64,000 nucleotides of DNA. It comes from Clostridia bacterium. GTDB lineage: Bacteria > Bacillota > Clostridia > Christensenellales > Aristaeellaceae. A program made the translations under genes and the position numbers. The notes beneath the pieces were generated by a model. The model was given only the letters and a program-made list of their open reading frames with translations, did not search any database and was not told the origin of the DNA. Positions 38,005 to 46,438 of the stretch are shown here, piece by piece; the first letter of the stretch is position 1; every line of letters begins with the position of its first letter. The stretch spans positions 26,030 through 90,029 of the forward strand of contig JAFROK010000052.1 in NCBI GenBank assembly GCA_017429695.1. The letters run 5' to 3'.

Positions 38005-38693
38005 GCATCCTTCCGGATCAGATTGCAAAGGCGAACAGCAGTTTCCGGATCCGGGAGAGTGTCAACCTGGTTAACCAGATAACAATCCGCCAGGTTTTCC
38101 CGGTTCAGCATAGCTGCGATATGCGCTTCCGTTACCGCCTGATCCGGCCGGATACCGGCCAGGGAAGAAAATAACTCCGGACAGTGGCAGGCTTCGGAAA
38201 CCGGTTTTCCGATGCCGGAAGCGCCGGCCAGGCAGACTGTGAGATCCGAACAGGCCGGGATGACCGGTTCCCAGGGCCGGTGGGCCTTGAGGGGACGTCC
38301 GGCAGCGCCGTCTGCTTCCACGAGGATATAATCTGCAACGGTCTGCAGATCTTCAAAGGGAATCACAGGAGAAGGATCGGCCAGTTTTCCCGATGGTTCC
38401 GCTTTTCCCAGGCAGACTACCCGGCTGCGAGACATGGCGGAGCGGAGCTCCCGGAGAATACGGTCACGGTTTTCCGGGGAACCGGCATCACCGGTTTCCA
38501 CCAGGGGCATACCGGGAAAAGGAAAGATATGGGTTGAGGTAGTCAGGATCACGGTGCCGGGCAGGCGGCCGGACAGAAAACGGAGAAATGTGGTTTTTCC
38601 TCCGCTGCCGATGACGGAAACACATTTTCCCTCAACCTGAAAACGATCAAAAGGCCTGTACATTCGGCGGACCTCCGTCAGAAGAGAATTCAT
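37977..38693 (-). CDS. yqeC: YqeC-type selenium-dependent hydroxylase accessory protein
   Basis: Putative P-loop-like accessory protein of 238 residues on the minus strand. It contains VIGSGGKTTFLRFL (about residues 27-40), TTSTHIFPFP (about 52) and VEADGAAGRPLKAH, all typical of this family. It is convergent with yqeB, with which it shares 28 bases, and divergent from the XdhC-like gene. Being on the other strand from its functional partners is unusual. A -10-like TATAAT on the minus strand (38717-38722) may be part of its promoter, but a good -35 is lacking. Confidence 0.9.
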   Translation of the reverse strand: MNSLLTEVRRMYRPFDRFQVEGKCVSVIGSGGKTTFLRFLSGRLPGTVILTTSTHIFPFPGMPLVETGDAGSPENRDRILRELRSAMSRSRVVCLGKAEPSGKLADPSPVIPFEDLQTVADYILVEADGAAGRPLKAHRPWEPVIPACSDLTVCLAGASGIGKPVSEACHCPELFSSLAGIRPDQAVTEAHIAAMLNRENLADCYLVNQVDTLPDPETAVRLCNLIRKDAYPCSLASY

Positions 38694-38743
38694 CCTGATA
38701 TCCGGGATTATCTGTATTATAGAGCATGAGGAGCGATCAGTCC

Positions 38744-39760
38744 ATGCCGGGTTTCTTTGAATTGATTGAAAATAAAAAAGCGGACGGTACGTTGCTGGCG
38801 GCCTGGATCACCGCCGGGGAAAATGCCGGCGCAAAGGCGCTGTTTGACCATGGCGAGCTGCTTTACCGGGATGAATTATTCCAGGCAGAACTGGCAGGGC
38901 AAATCCGGGGACAGAAACCGGGCCCGGAGGGAATCCGGGATTACGGGGATATGCGGGTCTTCCTGGAACGGATATCCGGGAAGAAAAAGCTCGTTATCTG
39001 CGGCGCGGGCCATGTGGCCCTGGCACTGATCCGTTTCGCTACATCCATTGGCTATCATGTGACCGTGATTGAGGACAGGGAAGCTTTTGCCGGGAGAGCC
39101 CGGGAAGCCGGTGCGCACCGGGTTATATGCCAGCCTTTCGGGGAAACCCTGGACAGCATTCCGGGAGATCCTTCGACCGCGTTTGTCATTATGACTCGGG
39201 AACATGCCCACGATGTGGAATGCCTGCGGAGAATCCTTCCCAAAACATATGTCTATGCCGGCATGATGGGAAGCCAGAGCCGGTCAGAGAATATCCGGCA
39301 GCAACTGATCGAGGAAGGGGCGGATGCCGGACGGGTGGCGGAAGTGCATATGCCGATCGGCCTGCCGATCGGATCGCGTACGCCGGAAGAAATAGCCGTA
39401 TCCGTTATTGCAGAACTGATTCAGGTTATGAATGCGGCGGATCCGGGGGAAGGCTGGCCGGAAGGAATGACAGCGGAACTGGCGACGCTGGACGAAACAG
39501 ATACTGTAAAAGGTGTTCTGGCGATGATTATCGAGAAAAACGGGGAGGCACCCCGCAGGCCGGGCACCCGGATGTGGGTCCGCAGGGACGGGAGTTTCCT
39601 GGGAACCGTCGGCGGCGGGTATGCCGAGGCTGTGATCCTGGAAACCGCAGGAAAGATGATGCGGGAAAACTGCCGGGAAAGCCGGACGGTCCGGGTCAGC
39701 ATGAAAAAAGGTACGATGTACTGCGGCGGGGATATTTCGGTGCTGATGATGCCGCTTTAG
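38744..39760 (+). CDS. XdhC/CoxI-family molybdenum hydroxylase maturation protein
   Basis: Accessory protein of 338 residues that in related systems binds molybdenum cofactor and supports its maturation before insertion. The Rossmann-type site is VICGAGHVALALIRFA (about residues 85-100). The family core continues with FVIMTREHAHDVECL, YAGMMGSQSR and PIGLPIGSRTPEEIAVS. The C-terminal part (about 245-338) is the second XdhC/CoxI domain, with GTVGGGYAE. The ATG at 38744 is preferred because GAGGAG ends 10 bases before it. An ATG at 38726 overlaps that site. The TAG stop starts a heptanucleotide array. Confidence 0.88.
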   Translation: MPGFFELIENKKADGTLLAAWITAGENAGAKALFDHGELLYRDELFQAELAGQIRGQKPGPEGIRDYGDMRVFLERISGKKKLVICGAGHVALALIRFATSIGYHVTVIEDREAFAGRAREAGAHRVICQPFGETLDSIPGDPSTAFVIMTREHAHDVECLRRILPKTYVYAGMMGSQSRSENIRQQLIEEGADAGRVAEVHMPIGLPIGSRTPEEIAVSVIAELIQVMNAADPGEGWPEGMTAELATLDETDTVKGVLAMIIEKNGEAPRRPGTRMWVRRDGSFLGTVGGGYAEAVILETAGKMMRENCRESRTVRVSMKKGTMYCGGDISVLMMPL

Positions 39761-39792
39761 TTGGCAGTTGTCAGTTTTCAGTTATCAGTTGT
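39758..39792 (+). repeat. Heptanucleotide array at stop codon (five units)
   Basis: Units from the TAG stop are TAGTTGG, CAGTTGT, CAGTTTT, CAGTTAT and CAGTTGT, ending directly before the AAAGGAG of the next gene. Confidence 0.7.
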
Positions 39793-39810
39793 TAAAGGAG
39801 AAAAAACGGG

Positions 39811-40839
39811 ATGAAACTAATCAGGACGGAAGAGGCGGTCGGGCATGTGCTTTGCCACGACATGACGCAGATTATTCCCGGTGTGTATAAAGACGCCCGG
39901 TTCCGCAAAGGACATATTGTTACGGCGGAGGATATACCGGTGCTGCTTTCTATGGGGAAGGAGAACCTGTATGTATGGGAAAAAACGGTGGGAATGCTCC
40001 ATGAGGATGAAGCCGCCCTGCGGCTTCGGGATCTCTGCATCAGCGACCATATGCACTGCACGGCTGTGAAAGAAGGCAAGGTGGAGCTGATTGCGGATAA
40101 GGACGGGCTGTTCGAAGTGAATACGGAACGGCTGTTTGCAGTCAACAGCCAGGAAGAACTGATGATTGCTACCCGGCACACAAACACGGTGGTACATCCC
40201 GGGGATAAGCTGGCCGGCATGCGGGTGATTCCGCTGGTAATCGCGGAAGAAAAACTGAAAAGGGCGGAGGAGGCAGCCGGAAAAGAACCGCTGATTCGCA
40301 TTACGCCATGGAAGCTGCAAACGGCTGCGATTATCACAACCGGTAGCGAGGTCGCCAAGGGACTGATTGAGGACAAGTTCACACCGGTTGTCAAAGATAA
40401 GCTGGCGGCTTTCGGCATTCAAACCATATCCCATACCCTGAGCGGAGATGACAGGGAAAGGATCCGCGACGCAATCGTGAAAGCCCATGACGAAGGCATC
40501 GACCTGATCTGCTGCACCGGCGGCATGAGCGTGGATCCGGATGACAAGACACCCGGCGCCATTGCGGAAAGCGGCGTGAAAATCGTCACCTATGGCGCAC
40601 CGACACTGCCCGGGGCGATGTTCTGCCTCGGATACTTTGAGGACGGAACACCGGTGACCGGGCTGCCGGGATGCGTGATGTATGCCAAAGCCACCATTTT
40701 TGACCTGGTGCTGCCCCGGATTGCCGCGGGAAAGCAGCTGACGCGGACGGATTTTGTGAAACTCGGACACGGCGGACTGTGCCTTGGCTGCGGGGAGTGC
40801 CATTATCCGGTGTGCCCGTTCGGGAAAGAAGGAACCTGA
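39811..40839 (+). CDS. MoeA-like molybdopterin-binding protein with Cys-rich tail
   Basis: MoeA/MogA-fold protein of 342 residues. The molybdopterin-binding domain (about 165-310) has ITTGSEVAKGLIEDKF, HTLSGDDRERIRDAI and CCTGGMSVDPDDKTPGAI. It is shorter than full MoeA (about 400) and lacks the usual domain order, matching a family linked to selenium-dependent hydroxylases. The C-terminus ends in four cysteines (CLGCGECHYPVC, about residues 328-339), a pattern able to bind metal or an iron-sulfur cluster. It follows the heptanucleotide array, and moaA begins 3 bases after its stop. Confidence 0.85.
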   Translation: MKLIRTEEAVGHVLCHDMTQIIPGVYKDARFRKGHIVTAEDIPVLLSMGKENLYVWEKTVGMLHEDEAALRLRDLCISDHMHCTAVKEGKVELIADKDGLFEVNTERLFAVNSQEELMIATRHTNTVVHPGDKLAGMRVIPLVIAEEKLKRAEEAAGKEPLIRITPWKLQTAAIITTGSEVAKGLIEDKFTPVVKDKLAAFGIQTISHTLSGDDRERIRDAIVKAHDEGIDLICCTGGMSVDPDDKTPGAIAESGVKIVTYGAPTLPGAMFCLGYFEDGTPVTGLPGCVMYAKATIFDLVLPRIAAGKQLTRTDFVKLGHGGLCLGCGECHYPVCPFGKEGT

Positions 40840-40842
40840 GAT

Positions 40843-41817
40843 ATGCTGAAGGATCCTTTTGGCCGGACGATCAACTATATGCGGATTTCCGTTACCGACC
40901 GGTGCAACCTGCGGTGCAGGTACTGCATGCCGGACGGTATTACATGTGTTCCCATGCGGGAATTGCTGATTTATGAGGAGATTGCGTTTGTGTGCAGGCA
41001 GGCGGCAGACCTGGGCATCAACCGGTTCCGGATTACCGGCGGCGAACCGCTGGTGCGAAAGGACTGCGCAAAGCTGGTCGCCATGCTGCGGAAGATTCCG
41101 GGCGAAAACCGGATTGCGATGACGACGAACGGCGTGCTGCTGGGGACCTTCCTGGATGAATTACTGGAAGCGGGCCTTGACGCGGTCAATATCAGCCTGG
41201 ATACCATGGACCGCAGGCAGTATGCCGATATTACGGGGGCGGATGAACTGAAGAAGGTGCTTGACTCCGTTTACCGGGCTGCCGGCAGGCTGCCGGTGAA
41301 GATCAACTGTGTGGTGCAGAACGGCGTGAACGAGGATGCGCCGCTGCAGCTGATGCCCCTGGCCAGGGATCTGCCGGTGGATGTCCGGTTTATTGAACTG
41401 ATGCCAGTCGGAACCGGAAAAGAGTTTAATCCAGTTCCCAATGATGTCATTCTTGCGCAGATTGAGGAAAAATACGGGAAGTCCCGGGAGGATTGTTCGG
41501 AACGGGGAAGCGGGCCGGCTGTTTACCGCCGCCTGGATGGCTTTGCCGGCCGGGTGGGACTGATCAGCGCCGTACACGGGAAATTCTGCGGAAGCTGCAA
41601 CCGGCTCCGCCTGACTTCCACGGGGGAACTGAAGCCCTGCCTCTGTTACGGGGATACGATTCCGCTGCGGGAAATCCTCCGGGATGATCTGCCTGAAAAG
41701 GATAAACGGATCCGGGAGAAGATCCGTGAGGCTGTGCGAATGAAACCGCAGGCCCATTCATTTGAAGATCGGACCGGTGTGACCGAAAACCGGAGTATGG
41801 CGCAGATCGGCGGATAA
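40843..41817 (+). CDS. moaA: GTP 3',8-cyclase
   Basis: Radical SAM enzyme for the first step of molybdopterin synthesis, 324 residues. The N-terminal [4Fe-4S] cysteines are C21, C25 and C28 (CNLRCRYC). The C-terminal cluster uses FCGSCNRLRL and the Cys of LKPCLC. ITGGEPLVRKDC holds the SAM-binding GGE. The chain ends in GG, the conserved C-terminal pair required by the family. The start is ATG four bases after the MoeA-like stop. Confidence 0.96.
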   Translation: MLKDPFGRTINYMRISVTDRCNLRCRYCMPDGITCVPMRELLIYEEIAFVCRQAADLGINRFRITGGEPLVRKDCAKLVAMLRKIPGENRIAMTTNGVLLGTFLDELLEAGLDAVNISLDTMDRRQYADITGADELKKVLDSVYRAAGRLPVKINCVVQNGVNEDAPLQLMPLARDLPVDVRFIELMPVGTGKEFNPVPNDVILAQIEEKYGKSREDCSERGSGPAVYRRLDGFAGRVGLISAVHGKFCGSCNRLRLTSTGELKPCLCYGDTIPLREILRDDLPEKDKRIREKIREAVRMKPQAHSFEDRTGVTENRSMAQIGG

Positions 41818-41844
41818 TGCTGAAAGCAGAAAGGACAGGGAGTC

Positions 41845-42336
41845 ATGAAGTTTACCCATTTTGACCCGGGCGGCGGTGCCTGGATGGTGGACGTGAGCGA
41901 AAAGGAAGACACCCGGCGGGAGGCGACAGCAGAGGGCCTGATCCGCATGAGCCGAGAATGCTTTGACCTGGTTGCGGCGGGAAACATGGAAAAAGGAGAT
42001 GTGCTGGGTACGGCCAGGATTGCCGGCATCATGGGCGCAAAAAAAACGCCGGACCTGATCCCACTGTGCCACATCCTGAACCTGACCGGGGTATCTGTCC
42101 GCTTTGAAATGCTGAAGGATGAACCTGCCATCCGTGCGGTATGTACTGTGCGGACCGTCGGAAAAACAGGGGCAGAAATGGAAGCACTGACGGGCGTCAG
42201 CTGTGCACTGCTGGCGATTTATGATATGTGCAAGGCCGTGGACAAAACGATGGAAATCGGCGGGATCATGCTGGCGGAAAAGAGCGGCGGAAAAAGCGGG
42301 AACTTTATCAATCCAAATGCAAACCGGAGAGGGTGA
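41845..42336 (+). CDS. moaC: Cyclic pyranopterin monophosphate synthase
   Basis: Second enzyme of molybdopterin synthesis, 163 residues, usual length. Family stretches are MVDVSEKEDTRREA, AGIMGAKKTPDLIPLCH, GAEMEALTGVSCALLAIYD and the catalytic-lysine region MCKAVDKTM. GGACAGGGAG precedes the ATG. It lies between moaA and a MOSC-MogA fusion in one operon. Confidence 0.96.
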   Translation: MKFTHFDPGGGAWMVDVSEKEDTRREATAEGLIRMSRECFDLVAAGNMEKGDVLGTARIAGIMGAKKTPDLIPLCHILNLTGVSVRFEMLKDEPAIRAVCTVRTVGKTGAEMEALTGVSCALLAIYDMCKAVDKTMEIGGIMLAEKSGGKSGNFINPNANRRG

Positions 42337-43289
42337 ACGTTCAGGTGGAACTGCGGGGAACGATCCGGGCGGTCTGTATCAGCCCGGAAAAAGGAACTGT
42401 CAAGCGGCCGGTGGAAAAGGGAATCCTGGTGAAAGACTACGGGATTCAGAGTGACGCGCATGCCGGAAAATGGCACCGGCAAGTGAGCCTGCTTTCCTGG
42501 GAGCGCGTAGAGGAATTCAACCGGAAAGGCGGCGGCGTGACGGACGGCGACTTTGGCGAAAACCTGCTGGTGGAAGGAATGAACCTGAAAAGCCTGCCGG
42601 TGGGAACACTGCTGAAAACCGGAACGGCTGTACTCCGGATTACCCAGATCGGCAAGGAATGCCACAGCGACTGTGAGATCCGCCGGCGGACGGGTGACTG
42701 CATTATGCCGCGGGAAGGCATTTTTGCGGAAGTGCTGGAAGGCGGAGAAATCCGGCCGGGGGATATCCTGACAGCGCAGCTGCCGGATGCGGATCGTCCC
42801 TTCCGTACAGCGGTCATCACGCTGAGCGACAAAGGCGCACGGGGTGAACGGAAAGACGAGAGCGGTCCTGCTGCTGCACAGATGCTTGCGGATGCCGGAT
42901 ATGAAATCCTGGAGACGATTCTGCTGCCGGATGAGCCGGAACTGCTGAAAAAAGAACTCTGCCGCCTGGCAGATCAGCGACAGGCCGACCTGGTGATCAC
43001 CAGCGGTGGGACGGGTTTTTCACCCCGGGATAGGACGCCGGAGGCAACGATGGCTGTTGCCGACCGGAATGTGCCGGGCATCGCGGAATATATCCGGATG
43101 CGGTCTATGGAAGTGACCAAACGGGCCATGCTGGGACGAGGTGTATCCGTGATACGGAAAAACACACTGATCATCAACCTGCCGGGAAGTCCGAAAGCAG
43201 TGCGGGAAAGCCTGGGATTTATCCTGGATTCCCTGGATCACGGGCTGAAGGTTCTGCGAAACAGCGTATCGGAATGCGGGAGTGTTTAG
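42333..43289 (+). CDS. MOSC domain-MogA/MoaB fusion protein
   Basis: Two-domain molybdenum cofactor protein of 318 residues. Residues about 5-150 form a MOSC domain (AVCISPEKGTVKRPV, IQSDAHAGKWHRQVSLLS, FGENLLVEG, with Cys in KECHSDCEI). Residues about 153-318 form a MogA/MoaB molybdopterin adenylyltransferase-like domain (ITLSDKGARGERKDESGP, LVITSGGTGFSPRDRTPEA). The GTG at 42333 gives a GTGA overlap with moaC. A GTG at 42345 would also suit the ribosome site GGAGAGGG. The TAG stop begins a heptanucleotide array. Confidence 0.88.
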   Translation: MNVQVELRGTIRAVCISPEKGTVKRPVEKGILVKDYGIQSDAHAGKWHRQVSLLSWERVEEFNRKGGGVTDGDFGENLLVEGMNLKSLPVGTLLKTGTAVLRITQIGKECHSDCEIRRRTGDCIMPREGIFAEVLEGGEIRPGDILTAQLPDADRPFRTAVITLSDKGARGERKDESGPAAAQMLADAGYEILETILLPDEPELLKKELCRLADQRQADLVITSGGTGFSPRDRTPEATMAVADRNVPGIAEYIRMRSMEVTKRAMLGRGVSVIRKNTLIINLPGSPKAVRESLGFILDSLDHGLKVLRNSVSECGSV

Positions 43290-43307
43290 GTGTCAGGTAT
43301 CAGGAGA
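43287..43307 (+). repeat. Heptanucleotide array at stop codon (three units)
   Basis: Units from the TAG stop are TAGGTGT, CAGGTAT and CAGGAGA. They resemble the array at 27162. Confidence 0.6.
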
Positions 43308-43376
43308 TGATGGGTGTTATACCGCTTTTCTGGACAGGAAATCTGAAAACGAAAACAAAAAAAGGAGGATTTGGAA

Positions 43377-44216
43377 ATGAATATCAAAAGAACGGTGGCT
43401 TTTGTACTGGCGGGATTGATGATGGTGATGGCCTGCATGGCTTCGGCGGAGGCGCCGAAAACAGAAGTGGTTGTATTCGCGGCAGCTTCGCTGACGGAAA
43501 CCCTGACGGCGATTGAAGCGCTGTATGAGGAGGAAAACCCGGATATTGACCTGATTTTCAGCTTTGATTCCTCCGGCACCCTGAAGACCCAGATCCAGGA
43601 AGGCGCCGTGTGCGACGTGTTCATTTCCGCCGCACAGAAGCAGATGAACCAGCTGGATATTACTGCGGGCGAAGAAAAGAATCCGGACGGACTGGACTAT
43701 GTGCTGGAAGGAAGCCGGATCGACCTGCTGGAGAACAAGGTGGCGCTGGTGACCCCGGAAGACAATCCGAAAGGAATTGACAGCTTTGACACCCTGGCGG
43801 AGATGCTTAAGGACGCCGGCAATTTCCTGATGGCCATGGGCAATTCCGATGTGCCGGTCGGACAGTATACCCAAAAAATCCTCGCCTTCTATGGACTGGA
43901 CGAGGCGGAACTGGCAAAGGCCGGTAAAATTACCTATGGCACCAACGTCAAAGAAGTGACCACCCAGGTGGTGGAAGGAAGCGTGGACTGCGGTGTGGTT
44001 TACGCGACTGACGCATTCAGCGCCGGGCTGGGCGTGATCGATACGGCGACCATGGAAATGTGCGGCCAGGTGATTTATCCCGCGGCTGTGATGAAGAACA
44101 GCACTGTTCCGGAAGCGGCACAGGCGTTCCTGGATTATCTCCGGGACGAGGAAGCGGCAAAGATTTTTGAAAGCGTCGGATTTACAGCCATTCCGGCAGA
44201 AATACCTGAAACATGA
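43377..44216 (+). CDS. modA: Molybdate ABC transporter binding protein
   Basis: Extracellular molybdate-binding protein, 279 residues. The signal peptide ends near ACMASAEA. Molybdate-family motifs are VVVFAAASLTETLTAIE (about 28-44), FSFDSSGTLKTQI with the Ser ligands, and CDVFISAAQKQM. The ATG at 43377 has AAAGGAGG eight bases upstream; a TTG two codons earlier is less likely. It supplies molybdenum for the hydroxylases. The stop overlaps modB (ATGA). Confidence 0.94.
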   Translation: MNIKRTVAFVLAGLMMVMACMASAEAPKTEVVVFAAASLTETLTAIEALYEEENPDIDLIFSFDSSGTLKTQIQEGAVCDVFISAAQKQMNQLDITAGEEKNPDGLDYVLEGSRIDLLENKVALVTPEDNPKGIDSFDTLAEMLKDAGNFLMAMGNSDVPVGQYTQKILAFYGLDEAELAKAGKITYGTNVKEVTTQVVEGSVDCGVVYATDAFSAGLGVIDTATMEMCGQVIYPAAVMKNSTVPEAAQAFLDYLRDEEAAKIFESVGFTAIPAEIPET

Positions 44217-44896
44217 ACGACATGGATCTGTTTCCGCTTTACAATTCATTGCGGATCGCCGCGGCCAGCAGCGTGATTGTGTTTTTCGCGGGCATCTTTG
44301 CTGCTTATAAAGTGGCAAAGATGCCCCGCATCGTCAAAGGCATCCTGGACGTCATCCTGACGCTGCCGATGGTGCTGCCGCCGACGGTATGCGGCTATTT
44401 CCTGCTGCTCCTTTTCGGGAGACGCCGGCCGCTGGGCATGTTTCTGGAAGATCTGGGAATTAAACTGGTGATGAACTGGCCGGGCGGAATTTCGGCGGCT
44501 GTGGTGGTATCTTTTCCGCTGATGTACCGGACGGCCCGGGGGGCTTTTGAAAGCTTTGACCGGGACCTGGCCTGGGCCGGGCAGACACTGGGACTTTCCA
44601 ACACCTGGATCTTCTGGCGGGTGCGGATGCGCACCTGCCGCCAGGGAATACTGGCCGGAATTGTGCTCGCCTTTGCCCGGGCGCTGGGTGAATACGGCGC
44701 GACCAGTATGCTGATCGGTTATACGCCGGGAAGGACTGCAACGGTATCGACCACGGTATATCAACTCTGGCGGACCAACGATGAAAGCGGCGCTTTCTTC
44801 TGGGTGATGGTCAACCTGGCCATTTCAGCGGTCGTGCTGCTGGCGGTGAACCTGCTGGAGAAGCGGAACAGGAGTACAAAATGGCGCTTGAAGTAG
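44213..44896 (+). CDS. modB: Molybdate ABC transporter permease
   Basis: Membrane subunit of the molybdate importer, 227 residues, with five or so membrane segments. The EAA-type loop lies in LAWAGQTLGLSNTWIFWRV (about residue 120). TLPMVLPPTVCGYFLLLLFG is typical of ModB. It starts in an ATGA overlap with modA and ends inside the start of modC. Confidence 0.95.
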   Translation: MNDMDLFPLYNSLRIAAASSVIVFFAGIFAAYKVAKMPRIVKGILDVILTLPMVLPPTVCGYFLLLLFGRRRPLGMFLEDLGIKLVMNWPGGISAAVVVSFPLMYRTARGAFESFDRDLAWAGQTLGLSNTWIFWRVRMRTCRQGILAGIVLAFARALGEYGATSMLIGYTPGRTATVSTTVYQLWRTNDESGAFFWVMVNLAISAVVLLAVNLLEKRNRSTKWRLK

Positions 44897-45924
44897 ATAT
44901 TGAGAAACAGCTGGGACCATTCCACCTCCGGGCTGCTTTTTCCTGCGAAAGTGGTTTTACGGGAATTCTCGGCGCCTCCGGCAGCGGGAAAAGCATGACG
45001 CTGAAATGCATTGCCGGCATTGAGAAGCCGGACAGGGGAAGCATTGTGCTGGACGGCAGGGTGCTGTTTGACTCCGAAAAAAAGATCAACCTGCCGCCCC
45101 AGAAGCGGCATGTCGGATACCTGTTTCAGCATTACGCGCTTTTTCCGGGTATGACGGTGCGGCAGAATATCATGTGCGGGCTCCATGATGTTAAAGACAG
45201 GCAGGAGCGGGAAGCACAGGCGGATGCGATGATGGACATGCTGCAGATCCGGGATATTGCCTCCCTGCGGCCTGAAGCACTCTCCGGCGGCCAGGCCCAG
45301 CGGACAGCCCTGGGCAGGATCCTGGTGAACAAACCAGACCTGCTGATGCTGGACGAGCCTTTTTCCGCGTTGGATACGCATCTGCGGCTGAAGCTGCAGG
45401 CGGAACTGAAGGAACTGCTGGGCGGATACGGCAAGGGAATCATTATGGTCACCCATGACCGGGACGAGGCGTACCGCATGTGCGACCGGCTGGGTATCAT
45501 GGACCGGGGACAGATGCAGGCCGTGAAGGAAAAGAAAGAAATGTTTGCAGAACCTGAAACCCGGGCTGCCGCTTTGCTGACGGGATGCAAGAACATTGCG
45601 GAAGCCCGGAAAACGGGGGAACGTGAGGTTTATGTACCCGCATGGAATATTCACCTGAAAACCCGGGAAACCGTCCGGGACGGCCTGCAGGCTGTCGGGA
45701 TCCGGGCACACAGTTTCCGGCCCGATGAGAAGGACAATGCTTATCCCGTGCAGATAATACGGGAAACGGAAGAACCTTTTGAATGGATCGGCGAATTCAG
45801 ATTTGACGGCCAGGCTCCGGACACCGCGCCTGTCTGGTGGCGGTATCCGAAAGAGCTCAGGCAGAAAAAACCGCCGAAGAAACTTGGCGTTCCTCCGGCC
45901 GATGTGCTACTGCTTTATGAATAG
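44881..45924 (+). CDS. modC: Molybdate ABC transporter ATPase
   Basis: ATP-binding subunit, 347 residues. Walker A is GASGSGKSM (about 34-42), the signature LSGGQAQRTALGR (about 137) and Walker B LLMLDEPFSALD (about 159), with the switch His in VTHDRDEAYRM. The C-terminal part (about 230-347) is shorter than usual, with a TOBE-like stretch. It overlaps modB by 16 bases and ends only 10 bases from the convergent selenium-carrier operon. Confidence 0.95.
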   Translation: MALEVDIEKQLGPFHLRAAFSCESGFTGILGASGSGKSMTLKCIAGIEKPDRGSIVLDGRVLFDSEKKINLPPQKRHVGYLFQHYALFPGMTVRQNIMCGLHDVKDRQEREAQADAMMDMLQIRDIASLRPEALSGGQAQRTALGRILVNKPDLLMLDEPFSALDTHLRLKLQAELKELLGGYGKGIIMVTHDRDEAYRMCDRLGIMDRGQMQAVKEKKEMFAEPETRAAALLTGCKNIAEARKTGEREVYVPAWNIHLKTRETVRDGLQAVGIRAHSFRPDEKDNAYPVQIIRETEEPFEWIGEFRFDGQAPDTAPVWWRYPKELRQKKPPKKLGVPPADVLLLYE

Positions 45925-45934
45925 ACGCAGCATA

Positions 45935-46171
45935 TCAGAAATATGAATACAGAATCCGGTAGCCGTCAGCCTGCTCCAGCGCGATCTGCTCCGTTTCCTC
46001 GGTGCGCGGAATCATTTCGGCGTCCGGCGCCTCAATCCGGACACAGGTTCCGCAGCTACTGCTGAGCTTTCGGGGAACCGGCATCATCCTGGCGGGCATA
46101 CCGGCCTGGTCGCACAGCTTTTTGCAGTGCATTGCCCCAAAATGGGAAAAGAACGTAGCAATGTAAATCAT
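45935..46171 (-). CDS. DUF3343 small protein, putative Se/S carrier
   Basis: Protein of 78 residues, last gene of a three-gene minus-strand operon. It begins MIYIATFFSHFGAMHCKKLC and carries a Cys pair in SSSCGTCVRIEA. Such proteins are often found beside TusA/YedF-like genes and selenium or molybdenum hydroxylase clusters. A sulfur or selenium carrier role is suggested by context, not shown. Its start overlaps the stop of the TusA-like gene. Confidence 0.8.
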   Translation of the reverse strand: MIYIATFFSHFGAMHCKKLCDQAGMPARMMPVPRKLSSSCGTCVRIEAPDAEMIPRTEETEQIALEQADGYRILYSYF

Positions 46172-46374
46172 TTTGTGATCTTCAGCGTGAATTCCCTGTC
46201 TGATTCGGTGACGGATACGGTATATCCCTGGTGCTCCGCATACCGGGTTACGTTTTCCCGGGAAACCCTGTTGTCCACTTTGATTTCGTATTCACTGTCC
46301 CCGCTCTTCATGGCCTGGCTGATCATGATGACCGGTTCAGGACAGGAAAGGCCGCACGCATCCAGTTTTGTCAT
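46168..46374 (-). CDS. TusA/YedF-like sulfur (selenium) carrier protein
   Basis: TusA-fold protein of 68 residues. The Cys-Pro-x-Pro motif is CGLSCPEPVI with the active Cys at C11. Only the TusA-like domain of YedF is present. It probably carries sulfur or selenium as a persulfide or selenosulfide, between the desulfurase-like enzyme at 47667 and SelD or the hydroxylases. Minus strand, between the YedE-like transporter and the DUF3343 gene. Confidence 0.87.
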   Translation of the reverse strand: MTKLDACGLSCPEPVIMISQAMKSGDSEYEIKVDNRVSRENVTRYAEHQGYTVSVTESDREFTLKITK

Positions 46375-46409
46375 AATGGTTATCTCCTTTGCTTTGATGA
46401 TCCGGACGA

Positions 46410-46438
46410 CTGACAGGGAACCCTGTCAGCCTTTTTTT
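46410..46438 (+). terminator. Plus-strand intrinsic terminator inside the minus-strand operon
   Basis: CTGACAGG (46410-46417) pairs with CCTGTCAG (46422-46429) over a 4-base loop, followed by CC and seven T on the + strand. It overlaps the stop of the YedE-like gene. On the minus strand no U-run follows, so it should stop + strand transcription coming from modABC, about 490 bases past modC. Confidence 0.75.

Noticed and set aside
43290-43376. Molybdenum-cofactor riboswitch before modA or the moa genes
   Set aside because: The gap is under 90 bases and holds a heptanucleotide array and a ribosome site, but no multi-stem structure of the needed size.
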